Below, in pieces: positions 12,717 through 22,100 of a DNA stretch of 64,000 bases. The stretch is from contig CM060922.1 in NCBI GenBank assembly GCA_030737875.1, positions 301,435,456 through 301,499,455 of the forward strand, given 5' to 3'. The notes under the pieces were generated by a model that was given only the letters and a program-made list of their open reading frames with translations, searched no databases and had not been told where the DNA came from. Source of the stretch: Allium sativum. Taxonomy: Eukaryota > Streptophyta > Magnoliopsida > Asparagales > Amaryllidaceae. The position numbers were made by a program, and so were the translations under genes. Positions within the stretch are counted from its first letter, which is position 1; the number at the start of each line of letters is the position of its first letter.

Positions 12717-14350
12717 ATGAACATTTCACTTCTATTTCAACACATATATAATTTTTACAACGCATATATAACTTATACATCGAACGTACAACTTATACAA
12801 CGCTTATACAAGAGGTGTACAATGGTTATATAACTCATACATCGACTATATAATTTATACATCGTCGTTTTCCATATCGTTTGTAATTTAGAAATCTCAC
12901 ATTGGGTTCCACTCAACCAAAAATAGCAAAAGGCTCTGAAAAATATGCGGTCTCTTCTAGAATGTAGAAGATGTCCACACGAGTCCACTATCTCTTATTT
13001 CACTGAATTTCATCAAGAAACGAAAAAGATATGATTTTTACAGTGAAATTAAAAACCGTAGTGCTTTAAACTGCTATAATATAGTTTCAGCTGTTACCTC
13101 ACACGTTCGTTCGAAACTAGGTTTGCACTTTTCTCGAAATCCGCGCAACTATATAACGATCGGCCTGTGCCACCTTGAAGGGCTAGGAGAGGCGCGCCTA
13201 GGGTGCTGACGGCGTCGAACACGGAGGTCTAAGGGAGGAGCAATCGGCCTGCGAACGGCGAAACTTTGGAGAGCTCAAACTCGAGAAATACACAACGATT
13301 TGAGGTTGGGTTTGTTTTGATTTGAAGAGGGGGGAAAGATCTTCATAAAACGTCGAAGTGGCAGGGGGTTATGGTGCGTGATTTCGCCAGAAAATGATCG
13401 GGAAGATATGAGCTTGTTTCCGTCGTTCGCTGCGAGGTAACGGGGAAGAAAGAAGGAGTGGCTAGCCGATAGGATTTTTTTATTAATACATATATTTTTA
13501 AATTTCGAAAATACCCCCTTTCACACACGATCCCCAATCCAAACACAACGACTGTCGTCCCTAGCATTTTACTCCCATTCCGAACACAATGGGATATGTT
13601 TCGTAGGCCCATTCGACTGTTTCAGTCAGTTCTCCTTCGAATTAAAATATAAAACATTCAATATTTGATTTGAACGTACATTTCAATTTGCCAGGGCCAC
13701 AAACTGATTCAAAGAATTCCAGAAAAATAAATCTAGCTATGTTTTGACGATACGGTTCCAACAAAACTAGTTTCGTCAGATTCTGAGACCGTTTGTAAAA
13801 TGGCCCCTTTCTGGTCGATCAAATTTAACTGTAATTGACCAAAACACATTTTCCTTTGCTATACTCACATACTAGCTTCAAAAATTATGAAATTTGAAAC
13901 CTAGTAATAACTTCACAACCCGGATCCAACAAAAGTGGTTTCATCGAATTCCGATGTCGTTTGCAAAATGGCCATTTTCACGGGCTATATAAATTCCATT
14001 GCGACCTTTCTGAAAATTCATTTGGCCACAACTTTTGCTTTCCGCTAAACTTCAATTTTTCAGATTCATTAGAAAGGTATTCACTAACAGATTTAAATAT
14101 TTTTAGTTTCACTCAAATCCGTTATGTTTTGCACCCGATACAGTCAGTCAAAGTTTGAAATGAAAATTTGAAACTGTCGCGCCATTTCAAGCCTTGTTTA
14201 TAATTCAAAGTAATTATATTTATTTTCAAACGTCGATTCAAACTTACTTTTCGTCGTTATTATTTAAAATATTCATTTAAAATATTTAAAATCCACTAAA
14301 ATAGCCAATTTGAAAATTTTAAATTGGTTCAGATTTTCCGGGTCATTACA
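9623..14350 (-). repeat. Element A 5' LTR, 4728 bp
   Basis: Complete LTR with TG and CA termini. On the minus strand an AT-rich TATA-like stretch (about 13485-13500) precedes a GC-richer block (about 13150-13460) that would be the transcribed leader. A weak donor GAG|GTAACA at 13097 ends that block. A small stem-loop, TAGTC-CCAT-GACTG, sits at 9999-10012, 376 nt from the LTR 3' end. A TTTTCCGCT motif lies near 9827-9835. Both features recur in the other LTR families of the window. Confidence 0.92.
12644..12716. repeat. (TA)n microsatellite in element A 5' LTR
   Basis: About 70 bp of nearly pure TA. The matching place in the other LTR has only a short TA run, so this expanded (or the other shrank) after insertion. 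It accounts for most of the length difference between the two LTRs. Confidence 0.95.
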
Positions 14351-15336
14351 TAAATCATTCTCATATTAGTCAAATTAAAATGCGAAATTACTTGAGTGTC
14401 ATGAGTGCAGTAACTCAAGAGATGTTACAGGATTTTTCCATCTCTCAAAGATCCATTAAACTAATACATTCATAGTATAATACACTATTATTGTAATGTC
14501 TATTCAGTAAAGTAAACATAATGAAAATAACGTAAGCGGGATTACATTTTTACCCTTACATCGTTTATAATACCGTATTCTATACAGTACCGTATACCCA
14601 ACCTAACACGGATGGCATCAGAGGGCACTCCATAGATACGATGCAAATCAGAATCGTACGGGGCTTGATAAGGATAATATGACAAGGCACTCGAGGCAAT
14701 GCCCAGGGTAGGATTCTACCAATTGCACTCCCGGACCGGTGGTAATGCATAACAGCCACTACCGCCTACCTCGGAACACACTCCCAAATCAAAAAGGGCT
14801 CGAATTCGTCATCATCATAGTAATAGAAATAGTATTGGAGGAGTTCGTCTGAACAGAGGTGCTACCTCAATTAGTCATGATATATCTCCTGTTTTAGTCA
14901 TTTCAATTATGACCCAACGATCAAGGCTATTCCATCATCGTTCTCTTTCTTCAAATCCAGTAATCGCCTCCAAGTCATCATATTTCATTCTGGATACATC
15001 ATAACGTTCACAGTTATTAAAGTGGTATCGACACTGACAGAGAGTATGCCACTTGTCGACTCCGGCCTCTTTAACAAACAAAGTTTACATTTTTCCACAT
15101 CGGAGGGTTCTTTTACTTTTCACAAAGGTTCGCTTTCATATAAAAATATCATATTTTGTTTGAACCCAATTTATATTCAAAAGAATATAATTTTCATATC
15201 AACATATCGTAATCAATTCCAAACCGATTTATATTTCAACTAGAATATTATTTCTAGATCCACACATCGTAATTCCATAATATCCCAATCTCGATTTGTA
15301 TTCAAATAGAATACACTTCATATCAAAGATCATAAT
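14351..15336 (-). repeat. Older LTR-like sequence F, left part (host of element B)
   Basis: No coding sequence. Composition and motifs resemble the inside of a minus-strand LTR. From about 15120 it becomes a degenerate tandem array built on a motif like ATTCAAATAGAATAT, which resumes on the far side of element B (26350-26545), showing that B split it. A 6-bp inverted pair, GGTGGT and ACTACC, lies near 14740-14765. Confidence 0.5.
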
Positions 15337-15614
15337 TATAACACCCCGAATTTTAGTTAATACTAAAATTCACTAATTGCAGAATAAATAATCTCAGATG
15401 TGGGAATTGGGGGTAACGGGCTACGTCATTGCGTTCGTCTCGGAAAAATACGCGAAATAGAGTCCGAGTTTTTGAGAATCGGAGTCCGTATGGCCCGGTT
15501 ATGGCCCAATGAAGTTTACAGAAAATTCAAAGTTCAAAACAGATTTAAAAATTCAGGTTCAAATTTCGAAACATGCAGAAATGGGGCCAGGCGGGAAAAC
15601 TCCCGCCCAGCCTG

Positions 15615-15692
15615 GTCGACATGGCTGTCGACAGGGCTGTCGACTTGCCTGTCGACATGCCTGTCGACTTGGCTGTCGACAGGGCTGTCGAC
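15615..15692. repeat. Seven GTCGAC palindromes at exact 12-bp spacing (element B U3)
   Basis: GTCGAC starts at 15615, 15627, 15639, 15651, 15663, 15675 and 15687. The unit is GTCGACNNGNCT. It lies about 140 bp upstream of the TATA box, so it is placed like an upstream promoter element array. The copy in the 3' LTR (23571-23648) is the same except that the sixth palindrome reads GTCGAT. A partial ORF through it is a by-product of the repeat. Confidence 0.9.
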
Positions 15693-15834
15693 TTGCCCTG
15701 TCAGCTGATGCTGGCCTGGTGCACCTAGTTGAGTTTGGGTTAGGCTTTGGGGCTGGTTTCTGGAAACTTCCTAAAATCTGACGGACCTAATCTAACCTAG
15801 GGTTAATCCTATGGTCTAAAACACACCCTAATCC

Positions 15835-15842
15835 TATAAATA
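15835..15842 (+). promoter_or_regulatory. TATA box of element B LTR promoter
   Basis: TATAAATA in a CCTATAAATACACC context; the 3' LTR has the identical box at 23791-23798. Transcription would start about 30 nt downstream, near 15868, leaving more than 2 kb of transcribed LTR before the primer site. Confidence 0.7.
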
Positions 15843-16019
15843 CACCTTAATGCAAGCCTAATCCCTACTAAAAATAGAAATGATGCCATCATGCCGCCAA
15901 AATCAAACTTGAGAGTAGCCTCCACTAATTTGTGAAGAAAGTTGCAAGCTAATCAACCTCTAATCATCATCTCCTTCAAATATTGCAACTAGTTCTACTT
16001 CATAAGTTTGCTAATCTTG

Positions 16020-16032
16020 GTTTTGGTGAGTT
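16020..16032 (+). promoter_or_regulatory. Predicted 5' splice site in element B LTR
   Basis: TTTTG|GTGAGTTCC with GT at 16026-16027, about 160 nt after the predicted transcription start. With the acceptor at 18350 it would define a 2325-nt leader intron that removes most of the LTR leader and the primer site. The 3' LTR has the same donor at 23982. Confidence 0.5.
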
Positions 16033-16094
16033 CCTATGCCTTTAGCAAGTAATTGCTAAACTAATTAGGATAGGATATTAGGAGGCTATGGATG

Positions 16095-16620
16095 TAAATG
16101 TGGATTATGCAAGTTGTGGTTGTCATATGTTATAAGTTCATATGTAAACTTGCCTCTTTTTATGATATGATGTGTTATGTAAGATCATATGAAGTTTTAT
16201 GCAAATTCTTATGCAAGATCATATGCAAGTTAGTCTCTTTTTATGATATGCATAACATATGCAAGTTTGCCTTTGTGATATGACATGATATATGCAAGTT
16301 CATGTGCAAGTTAGTCTCTTTTTATGATATGCATAACATATGCAAGTTGCCTTTGTGATATGACATGGTATGCAAGTTTATATGCAAGTTTTATGCAAGT
16401 TTATATGCAAGTTCATATGCAAGTTTTATGCAAGTTCATATGCAAGTTTATATGCAAGTTCATATGCAAGTATATATGCAAGTTCATATGCAAGTTTTAT
16501 GCAAGTTCATATGCAAGTTTTATGCAAGTTCATATGCAAGTTCTATGCAAGTTTATATGCAAGTTCATATGCAAGTTTGTCTCTTTTTATGACGTGCATA
16601 ACATATGCAAGGTTGCCTCT
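16095..16620. repeat. CATATGCAAGTT tandem array in element B 5' LTR
   Basis: An irregular array of 11-12 bp units (TATGCAAGTT with CA, TA or T linkers), densest at 16365-16575. It starts inside longer units of about 70 bp that contain CTCTTTTTATGATATGCATAACATATG. The 3' LTR repeats it at 24051-24576 with no visible difference. Three-frame open reading through it reflects the lack of stops in the unit, not coding. Confidence 0.92.
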
Positions 16621-16735
16621 ATGTATGACATGTTATGTAAACGAATTACGTGGGAAACGATGGGGTTGATATGCATGTTAATAGAAATGTATAAAGTTGT
16701 TATGATTAAGCATAACATAAAATGAATGGACATAA

Positions 16736-16860
16736 TTGGGAATTTACCTATTAAGTTAGGTCTACCCATATTATGGAGTTGGGAATTTACCTATTAAGTT
16801 AGGTCTACCCATACTATGGAATTGGGAATTTACCTATTGAGTTAGGTCTACCCATATTCT
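16736..16860. repeat. Three 43-bp tandem repeats with a small hairpin
   Basis: Units start at 16736, 16779 and 16822, each beginning TTGGGAATTTACC. Each contains ACCTA-TTAAGT-TAGGT, a 5-bp stem with a 6-nt loop; the third unit changes only the loop (TTGAGT). The same array is in the 3' LTR at 24692-24816. Confidence 0.9.
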
Positions 16861-16930
16861 TAAAAATGTGTAATTAATTAGGGATAATTAATACAAATTA
16901 TGGGGGTGATTAATTAGGTGTAATTAATCA

Positions 16931-17031
16931 ACTAAGACACGAGGTTGGACCCTTTTGTAGCGGAAGTCTGCCCGGAACCGACCGGCCATCCAGCAGCTAC
17001 AAATGATTGGCCCAATGTGAGAGGTCTTAGT
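16931..17031 (+). other. Stem-loop module 1 (element B 5' LTR)
   Basis: A structured block of 101 nt with three nested stems. Outer: ACTAAGAC (16931-16938) with GTCTTAGT (17024-17031). Middle: TTGGACC (16945-16951) with GGCCCAA (17009-17015), one mismatch. Inner: TTTGTAGC (16954-16961) with GCTACAAA (16996-17003). The 34-nt apical part holds GTCTGCCCGG and ACCGACCGGC. The 3' LTR copy is 24887-24987. Module 2 pairs the same positions with different bases. Confidence 0.75.
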
Positions 17032-17054
17032 CATAAATTAAATACGTGATTAAA

Positions 17055-17156
17055 GTAAAGACACGAGGTTAGACCCTTTTTATGATGGAAGTCTGCCCGG
17101 ACCCAACCGGCATATCCAGCAGTCATAAAAGATGGTCTAATGTGAGGGGTCTTTAT
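17055..17156 (+). other. Stem-loop module 2 (element B 5' LTR)
   Basis: Tandem partner of module 1, starting 23 nt after it ends. Outer: GTAAAGAC (17055-17062) with GTCTTTAT (17149-17156), including one G-T wobble. Middle: TTAGACC (17069-17075) with GGTCTAA (17134-17140). Inner: TTTTATGA (17078-17085) with TCATAAAA (17123-17130). The apical sequence GTCTGCCCGG...CCGGC is kept while stem bases changed on both sides. The 3' LTR copy is 25011-25112. Confidence 0.75.
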
Positions 17157-17748
17157 GAGGTCATGATCTTAATTAATTAATTAAGAAACACTTAACCACA
17201 TTAGCATGTAGAGGGACACGCATATTGGGCTTGACTATAAGAGGCCAAAACGGGGTAGCGGTGGCAACGCGAGTCCAACGGGTTTCATCCGCGTGTGTGA
17301 ACCCGGGATGGTAGGTAAGACGTTGTTGCATCGTGTAGATATAACCCGTGCACCATTTGTTGTATCGGGTTGCCACTTTGGGGAGTGATACACCCCATTG
17401 TGGGGCCAGCACGGATATCTACAGTAGGGAGCTGATCGCTTGGGAGTAGTGGGTACACCTAGTGAAGATAGGGGCAGACGGCACCTAGGTAGTCAGCTAG
17501 GGGTACACGAAACTACTGGGTAAATTTTCTAAGTCCTTGGGAGGGATCAACCTTTAAGTAGGAATGACTTGTGTGGTGCAGTGTAGTAATTATCCTTGGG
17601 TGGGTAAATGCGTCTTTATCGTTATCTTAGTTCATTCTAAGTCTGATTGGCTACTGAGTGTAGTCATTTATCCCCAGTCACACCGTACCAAGTTATATCA
17701 TACCCTAATTACTTTAATGATTGCATTGTTAAAGTTATAGAACTCGCT

Positions 17749-17762
17749 CAGACTTATGTCTG
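17749..17762 (+). other. Conserved 14-nt stem-loop, element B 5' LTR
   Basis: CAGAC-TTAT-GTCTG followed by ACCCC and a T-rich run, 394 nt before the LTR end. The 3' LTR copy is at 25942-25955. Equivalent stem-loops stand at similar positions in A, C, D and E with changed but complementary stem bases. Confidence 0.65.
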
Positions 17763-18158
17763 ACCCCGTTGTTTTTATATTTTTCCAACCCTCAGGTTCT
17801 CAGAGTGGGCCCAGCACAAGTGGGCTTTGATCAGGCTACTTCTATTACTCTCTTGGAGCTTGGACCCTAGATGTAGAGCTCAGCTTACCCTTTTTCTTTT
17901 ACGGCTATCAGTTCATGTACTGGGATTATGTCTTTTTATTTATCAGGATGGATATTTTGTACTTGACTCTTATTATGGTTTTGTGATGTAACCAAACATG
18001 TTTTGCTTTCCGCTGAAATGAAATGATGTTTTAAATTCTCAAGTATTATTTATATCTGTCTTATTGTAATTTTTCTGTTCTATATTCACTTAAAATACTC
18101 CACCGATGTTATGGCATTCCCTTAGTGAGTGACCGTAGCGGGCGTGGGGTGTTACACG

Positions 18159-18170
18159 TGGTATCAGAGC
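18159..18170 (+). promoter_or_regulatory. Element B primer binding site
   Basis: TGGTATCAGAGC two nucleotides after the 5' LTR; complementary to initiator Met tRNA. Confidence 0.95.
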
Positions 18171-18324
18171 AAAGGTTACCGGAACAGATAAAATTTTTAG
18201 AAAACTATTTTTCTAAAAACATTTTTAGAAGAGATATTTTCAAAAACATGTCTTTAAAGAGAAAAGTTTTTGAAAGAAAAGCATAATCCCCAATAGCCAT
18301 ATCTTTATCCTTCGAATTCTCCGT

Positions 18325-18350
18325 TTTGAATCTTCCCTTTTTCGTTTCAG
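18325..18350 (+). promoter_or_regulatory. Predicted 3' splice site just before element B gag
   Basis: A TTGAAT branch-point-like motif is followed by a strong pyrimidine tract (CTTCCCTTTTTCGTTTCAG). The AG is at 18349-18350 and a single C separates it from the gag ATG at 18352. Confidence 0.6.
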
Positions 18351-18351
18351 C

Positions 18352-19101
18352 ATGGCCGAGGATCTTAACTTTCCGGAGGGTGTGACGATACCAGTATGGT
18401 ATAGGAGATTGATGGAGGCTAGGGCCACCACTGCGGGTCCAGCAAATGTTCCTCCACCAACCGTAGCACCCGATCTTCCTCCTCCCCCTCCTCCTCGCAC
18501 GGATACTTTTGCTAAGACCTGCAAGGAATTCAAAGCTATGGGAGGAAAACCTTTTCAAGGATCTGAAACTTTTGTGGAGGCTAGAGATTGGCTTAAGGAG
18601 GTGGAAGAGTTGATAGATATCTTTGAGATGGAAGAAGGAAAGAAAGTCAAGTTAGCTGCTTGGTTAATGAAGGGAGAGGCCTCATTCTGGTGGGAGGTCA
18701 CTAATGGAGAACGCCCCGTTGACTCTTGGGCGGATTTTAGGCAAAGATTTGTGGCAAAGTTTCTCTCAAGGGCGGAGGAAAACTTGTATATGGAAAGATT
18801 CTTGACTCTAAAGCAAGGAAATCTCTCAGTGAAGGAATATGTCAACAAGTTTAATCAATTGGCAAGGTTTGGCCTAGACATGGTGAATACACCGGAGAAG
18901 AAGGCTTTGAGGTACGTAAAAGGCTTGAATGAACCGATGCATGGGTTGGCTATGACTCATATCCCTATGGGGGCCACCTTCGAGAAGCTAGTTGACATGG
19001 CACTCATGCATGAAGAAGAGAAGGGTCCCAATACTAATAAGGCACTCGAGAAGAAGGGAGATCAAAAGAGACCTCAGCAACAACAGCAAAAAAAGGTTTG
19101 A
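18352..19101 (+). CDS. gag: Element B Gag (matrix-capsid part)
   Basis: 249-residue structural protein that would form the virus-like particle in the cytoplasm. A proline-rich stretch (about residues 31-52, [15 protein letters not shown]) precedes a retrotransposon gag/capsid domain (about 65-210) with [32 protein letters not shown] and [12 protein letters not shown]. The C-terminus is basic and Gln-rich. It stops at TGA 19099-19101 before the zinc knuckles, which continue in the -1 frame. Single-ORF gag-pol is the rule in this clade, so this Gag lacks its nucleocapsid. The start is the first ATG after the acceptor-like TTTCAG. An A_AAA_AAG heptamer at 19089-19095 lies in the correct phase for -1 slippage, but a one-base loss in the A run explains the break equally well. 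Confidence 0.9.
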   Translation: MAEDLNFPEGVTIPVWYRRLMEARATTAGPANVPPPTVAPDLPPPPPPRTDTFAKTCKEFKAMGGKPFQGSETFVEARDWLKEVEELIDIFEMEEGKKVKLAAWLMKGEASFWWEVTNGERPVDSWADFRQRFVAKFLSRAEENLYMERFLTLKQGNLSVKEYVNKFNQLARFGLDMVNTPEKKALRYVKGLNEPMHGLAMTHIPMGATFEKLVDMALMHEEEKGPNTNKALEKKGDQKRPQQQQQKKV

Positions 19102-22100
19102 AAGGCAACGGTAGCCAGAGCAAGAAGAAGTGTTTCAATTGTGGGATACCAGGCCACATAAGTAAAGATTGTAGGAAGAAGAAGAAGACTGGTTGCTTTC
19201 ACTGTGGCGAAGCAGGGCATATAGAGAAGATTTGCCCTAAGAAGGGGCAAAGGACGGGATCTACCTCAGGAGGACAGGTGCAAGCTCTTATGGCACCGGG
19301 TCAGACTAGGGGGCAAGTACAGGCTCTCGCGGTTCCACCGATTCAGGAAAGAGGTAGAACTATTTCCGTTGAAAGTCTGGTTTTTCTATTTGATCATCCT
19401 GTCCGTACATTGTTTGATTCAGGCGCATCGCATTCGTTTATCTCATCATCATTAGTTGAGTCACTGCACTTAGACACCAGTCTTGTAGATGATCCCTTGG
19501 TTGTTTCAAACCCAATTGGGGGCTCCACTTATTTGTCCATGATATGTTTGGGTTTGAAGATTTCTATACTTAGCATTGAGTTTAGATGTGATGCTTTTGT
19601 TTTGGGCTTCACGGGCTATGGGTTGATTTTGGGCATGGACTGGTTATCCAGTAATGGTGCTGTTCTTGATTGCGAAAGGAGAGTTGTTAGGCTCATGACC
19701 CGCTTGGGTAACACTCTCAAGATCTCTTGTAATCCCATGGATTATGTTATGCTAAGTTATCTTGAATCGCTTGACGCTTCGGTTGAGAGTTTGCAATCTG
19801 TTAGAGTGGTCCGGGAATACTCGGATGTGTTTGAGGAGGTGAAGGGCTTACCTCCGAAGCGGGAGATTGACTTCCGTATATATCTGGTGGATAATGCTAA
19901 ACCTGTATCATTACCAGTGCGCCACATGGCTCCTCGTGAGAGGAGGGAACTCCATAAGCAAGTAGGGGAGTTGCTTGAGAAGGGGTTCATAAGACGAAGT
20001 ATATCGGAGTGGGGTGCTCTAGTAGTTTTTGCTACGAAGGCGGATGGGTCCCTCAGACTTTGTGTAGATTATAGAGAACTCAACAAGCTCACAAAGAAGA
20101 ATAGACACCCATTGCCGAGGATTGATGATCTTTTTGATCAGTTGGTTGGCGCTTCAGTATTTTCTCAGTTGGACTTAGCCACGGGGTTTCATCAGTTGAG
20201 GGTGGCTGAGGATAGCATAGACAAGACTGCCTTTAGGACTCCGGATGGTTTCTATGAGTGGCTGGTGATGCCATTTGGGTTGACAAACGCCCCTGCATAC
20301 TTTGTTGATTTGATGAGTAGGGTGTTCAGGGAGTTCCTTAATAAGTTCGTGGTGGTCTTTGTGGATGATATCTTAGTATTTTCTAAGAGTGAAGAAGAGC
20401 ATGCCCTACATCTTGGGGAGATGTTGAAGACTCTTCGAGCACATAGCCTTAAGGCTAAATTCTCTAAATGTCACTTCTGGAGGAAGGAAGTGCGGTTCTT
20501 GGGTCACGTGGTCTCCAAGGAAGGGATAGTTGTGGATCCCGCGAAGGTAGTATCAATTCAGGATTGGAAGGTTCCGAAGAATGCTACCGAAGTAAGAAGT
20601 TTCTTAGGGTTGGCGGGTTACTATAGGAAGTTTATCAAAGACTTCGCGAAGATATCAGCCCCATTAACCCGCTTAACGAAGAAGAATCTTGTTTTCACAT
20701 GGGACGTAGATTGTGATGATGCGTTCCGACGGTTAAAGAGAGCTTTAACCACTGCTCCAGTTTTAGTGTTGCCAAATGGGAGCAAGCCATTTGTTGTCTA
20801 TACCGATGCTTGTGGGACAGGACTGGGCGCAGTCTTAATGCAAGAGGGAAGGTTAATAGCCTATGGTGGAAGGCAGTTGAGAGTGCATGAGAAAAATTAC
20901 CCTACCCATGATTTAGAGTTGGCCGCTATTGTTTTTGCGCTTAAGATTTGGCGCCATTATCTTCTTGGTGAGAGGTTCGAATTGTTCACTGACCACAAAT
21001 CATTGAAGTACTTGTTTTCTCAGAAGGATTTGAATTTGAGACAGCAAAGGTGGATGGAGTTCTTAGCATCTTATGATTTTGAGATAGCGTATACCCCTGG
21101 CAAGGGTAACGTGGTGGCGGACGCCTTGAGCAGAAAAAGGTTGTCCTTGAGTCCATTATTCGTGGAACAACGAAGCTTGGAATTTATCTCGATGTTTGAC
21201 TTCAGACCTTCCATTGATTATGTACCCGGTTTGCTAGCATCCTTGGAGGTCAGACCTACTCTTTTGGGGAGGGTTGGGGAAGCACAGAGGGACGACCCAC
21301 AGTTGGTTGAGTTGGTAGAGAAGCTCATAAGGGGGGAGTCGTCCAGCCATTTGAGTAGGTACACCCTAGACGATAGGGGGTGCATGCGTAGAGACGGTAG
21401 ACTTTGTGTACCGCAAGATGAGGGTTTGAGGAAGGTTATTCTTGATGATGCACACCGTTCTAGGATGACCGTTCATCCCGGTGGGGACAAAATGTACCAG
21501 GACATGAAGCGGGTTTTCTTCTGGGCCGGTATGAAGAAAGATGTGGCCGAGTATGTCGCTCGATGCTTGGTATGCCAACAAGTGAAGGCGGAGCAAAAGA
21601 AACCTGGTGGGTTGCTTCACCCATTGGAAGTTCCGCAATGGAAGTGGGATAGCGTCTCGATGGATTTTATTGACGGATTACCTAGATCAAGAAAGGGTAA
21701 TACGGGAATTTGGGTTGTGGTAGACAGGCTTACTAAAAGCGCCCATTTCATACCTGTAAAGAGCAAGAGGACAGCTCCATGACTAGCTTCAGTATATCTT
21801 CGAGAGATAGTTCGATTGCATGGGGTACCCTCCAGCATAGTGAGTGATCGAGACCCTATCTTCACTAGCGAGTTCTGGAAAAGTTTGCAAGAAGCAGTGG
21901 GGACTCAATTATGTCTGAGCACCGCATATCACCCTCAGACGGATGGCCAGACTGAGAGGGTGAATCGTGTCCTAGAAGACCTTTTGAGGCTTTGTATCTT
22001 AAATTTTGGAGGTACATGGGAAGAGCATCTTCCATTGGTGGAGTTCGCATATAATAACAGCTTTCATCCAGTATTGGTATGGCTCCTTTCGAAGCTCTCT

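Larger units (their letters stand above)
1..14350 (-). mobile_element. Element A: Ty3/gypsy (Tekay-like chromovirus), left LTR truncated by the window
   Basis: Full-length LTR retrotransposon read on the minus strand. In order it shows the 5' LTR (9623-14350), a tRNA-Met type primer site, broken gag, pol in the order protease-RT-RNase H-integrase-chromodomain-like tail, a polypurine tract, and the 3' LTR, which runs off the window start. The LTR termini form the imperfect inverted repeat TGTAATGACCC and GGGGTCGTCACA. The target duplication cannot be tested because the left end lies outside the window. Domain order and the C-terminal tail fit the Tekay/Del clade; the clade call is from family knowledge. 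Confidence 0.93.
15337..18156 (+). repeat. Element B 5' LTR, 2820 bp
   Basis: Starts TATAACACCCCG (3' copy TGTAACACCCCG) and ends GGGGTGTTACA. In order it holds a 12-bp GTCGAC array, a TATA box, a splice-donor-like GTGAGT, a long CATATGCAAGTT array, three 43-bp repeats, two stem-loops of about 100 nt, a 14-nt stem-loop and a TTTCCGCTG motif. Relative to the 3' LTR it lacks 237 bp at 17212-17218, between two copies of AGGGACA. Confidence 0.95.

Noticed and set aside
14740..14770. Further copy of the B stem-loop module (CCCGGACCGG near GGTGGT and ACTACC)
   Set aside because: It lacks the outer stems and the TCTGCCC word; the similarity is too short.
15400..15708. ORF with LSTGLSTCLSTC repeat
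   Set aside because: It is generated by the 12-bp GTCGAC array in U3, upstream of the TATA box.
16365..16575. CRISPR-like regular repeats
   Set aside because: Units are 11-12 bp with no unique spacers, in a plant LTR.
16324..16725. Overlapping ORFs made of CKFICKF, YASSYAS and MQVHMQV repeats (also at 24280-24681)
   Set aside because: All three frames are open because the 11-12 bp repeat has no stop; this is repeat DNA, not protein.
18205..18558. Minus-strand ORFs opposite gag of B
   Set aside because: Antisense shadows of the gag reading frame.
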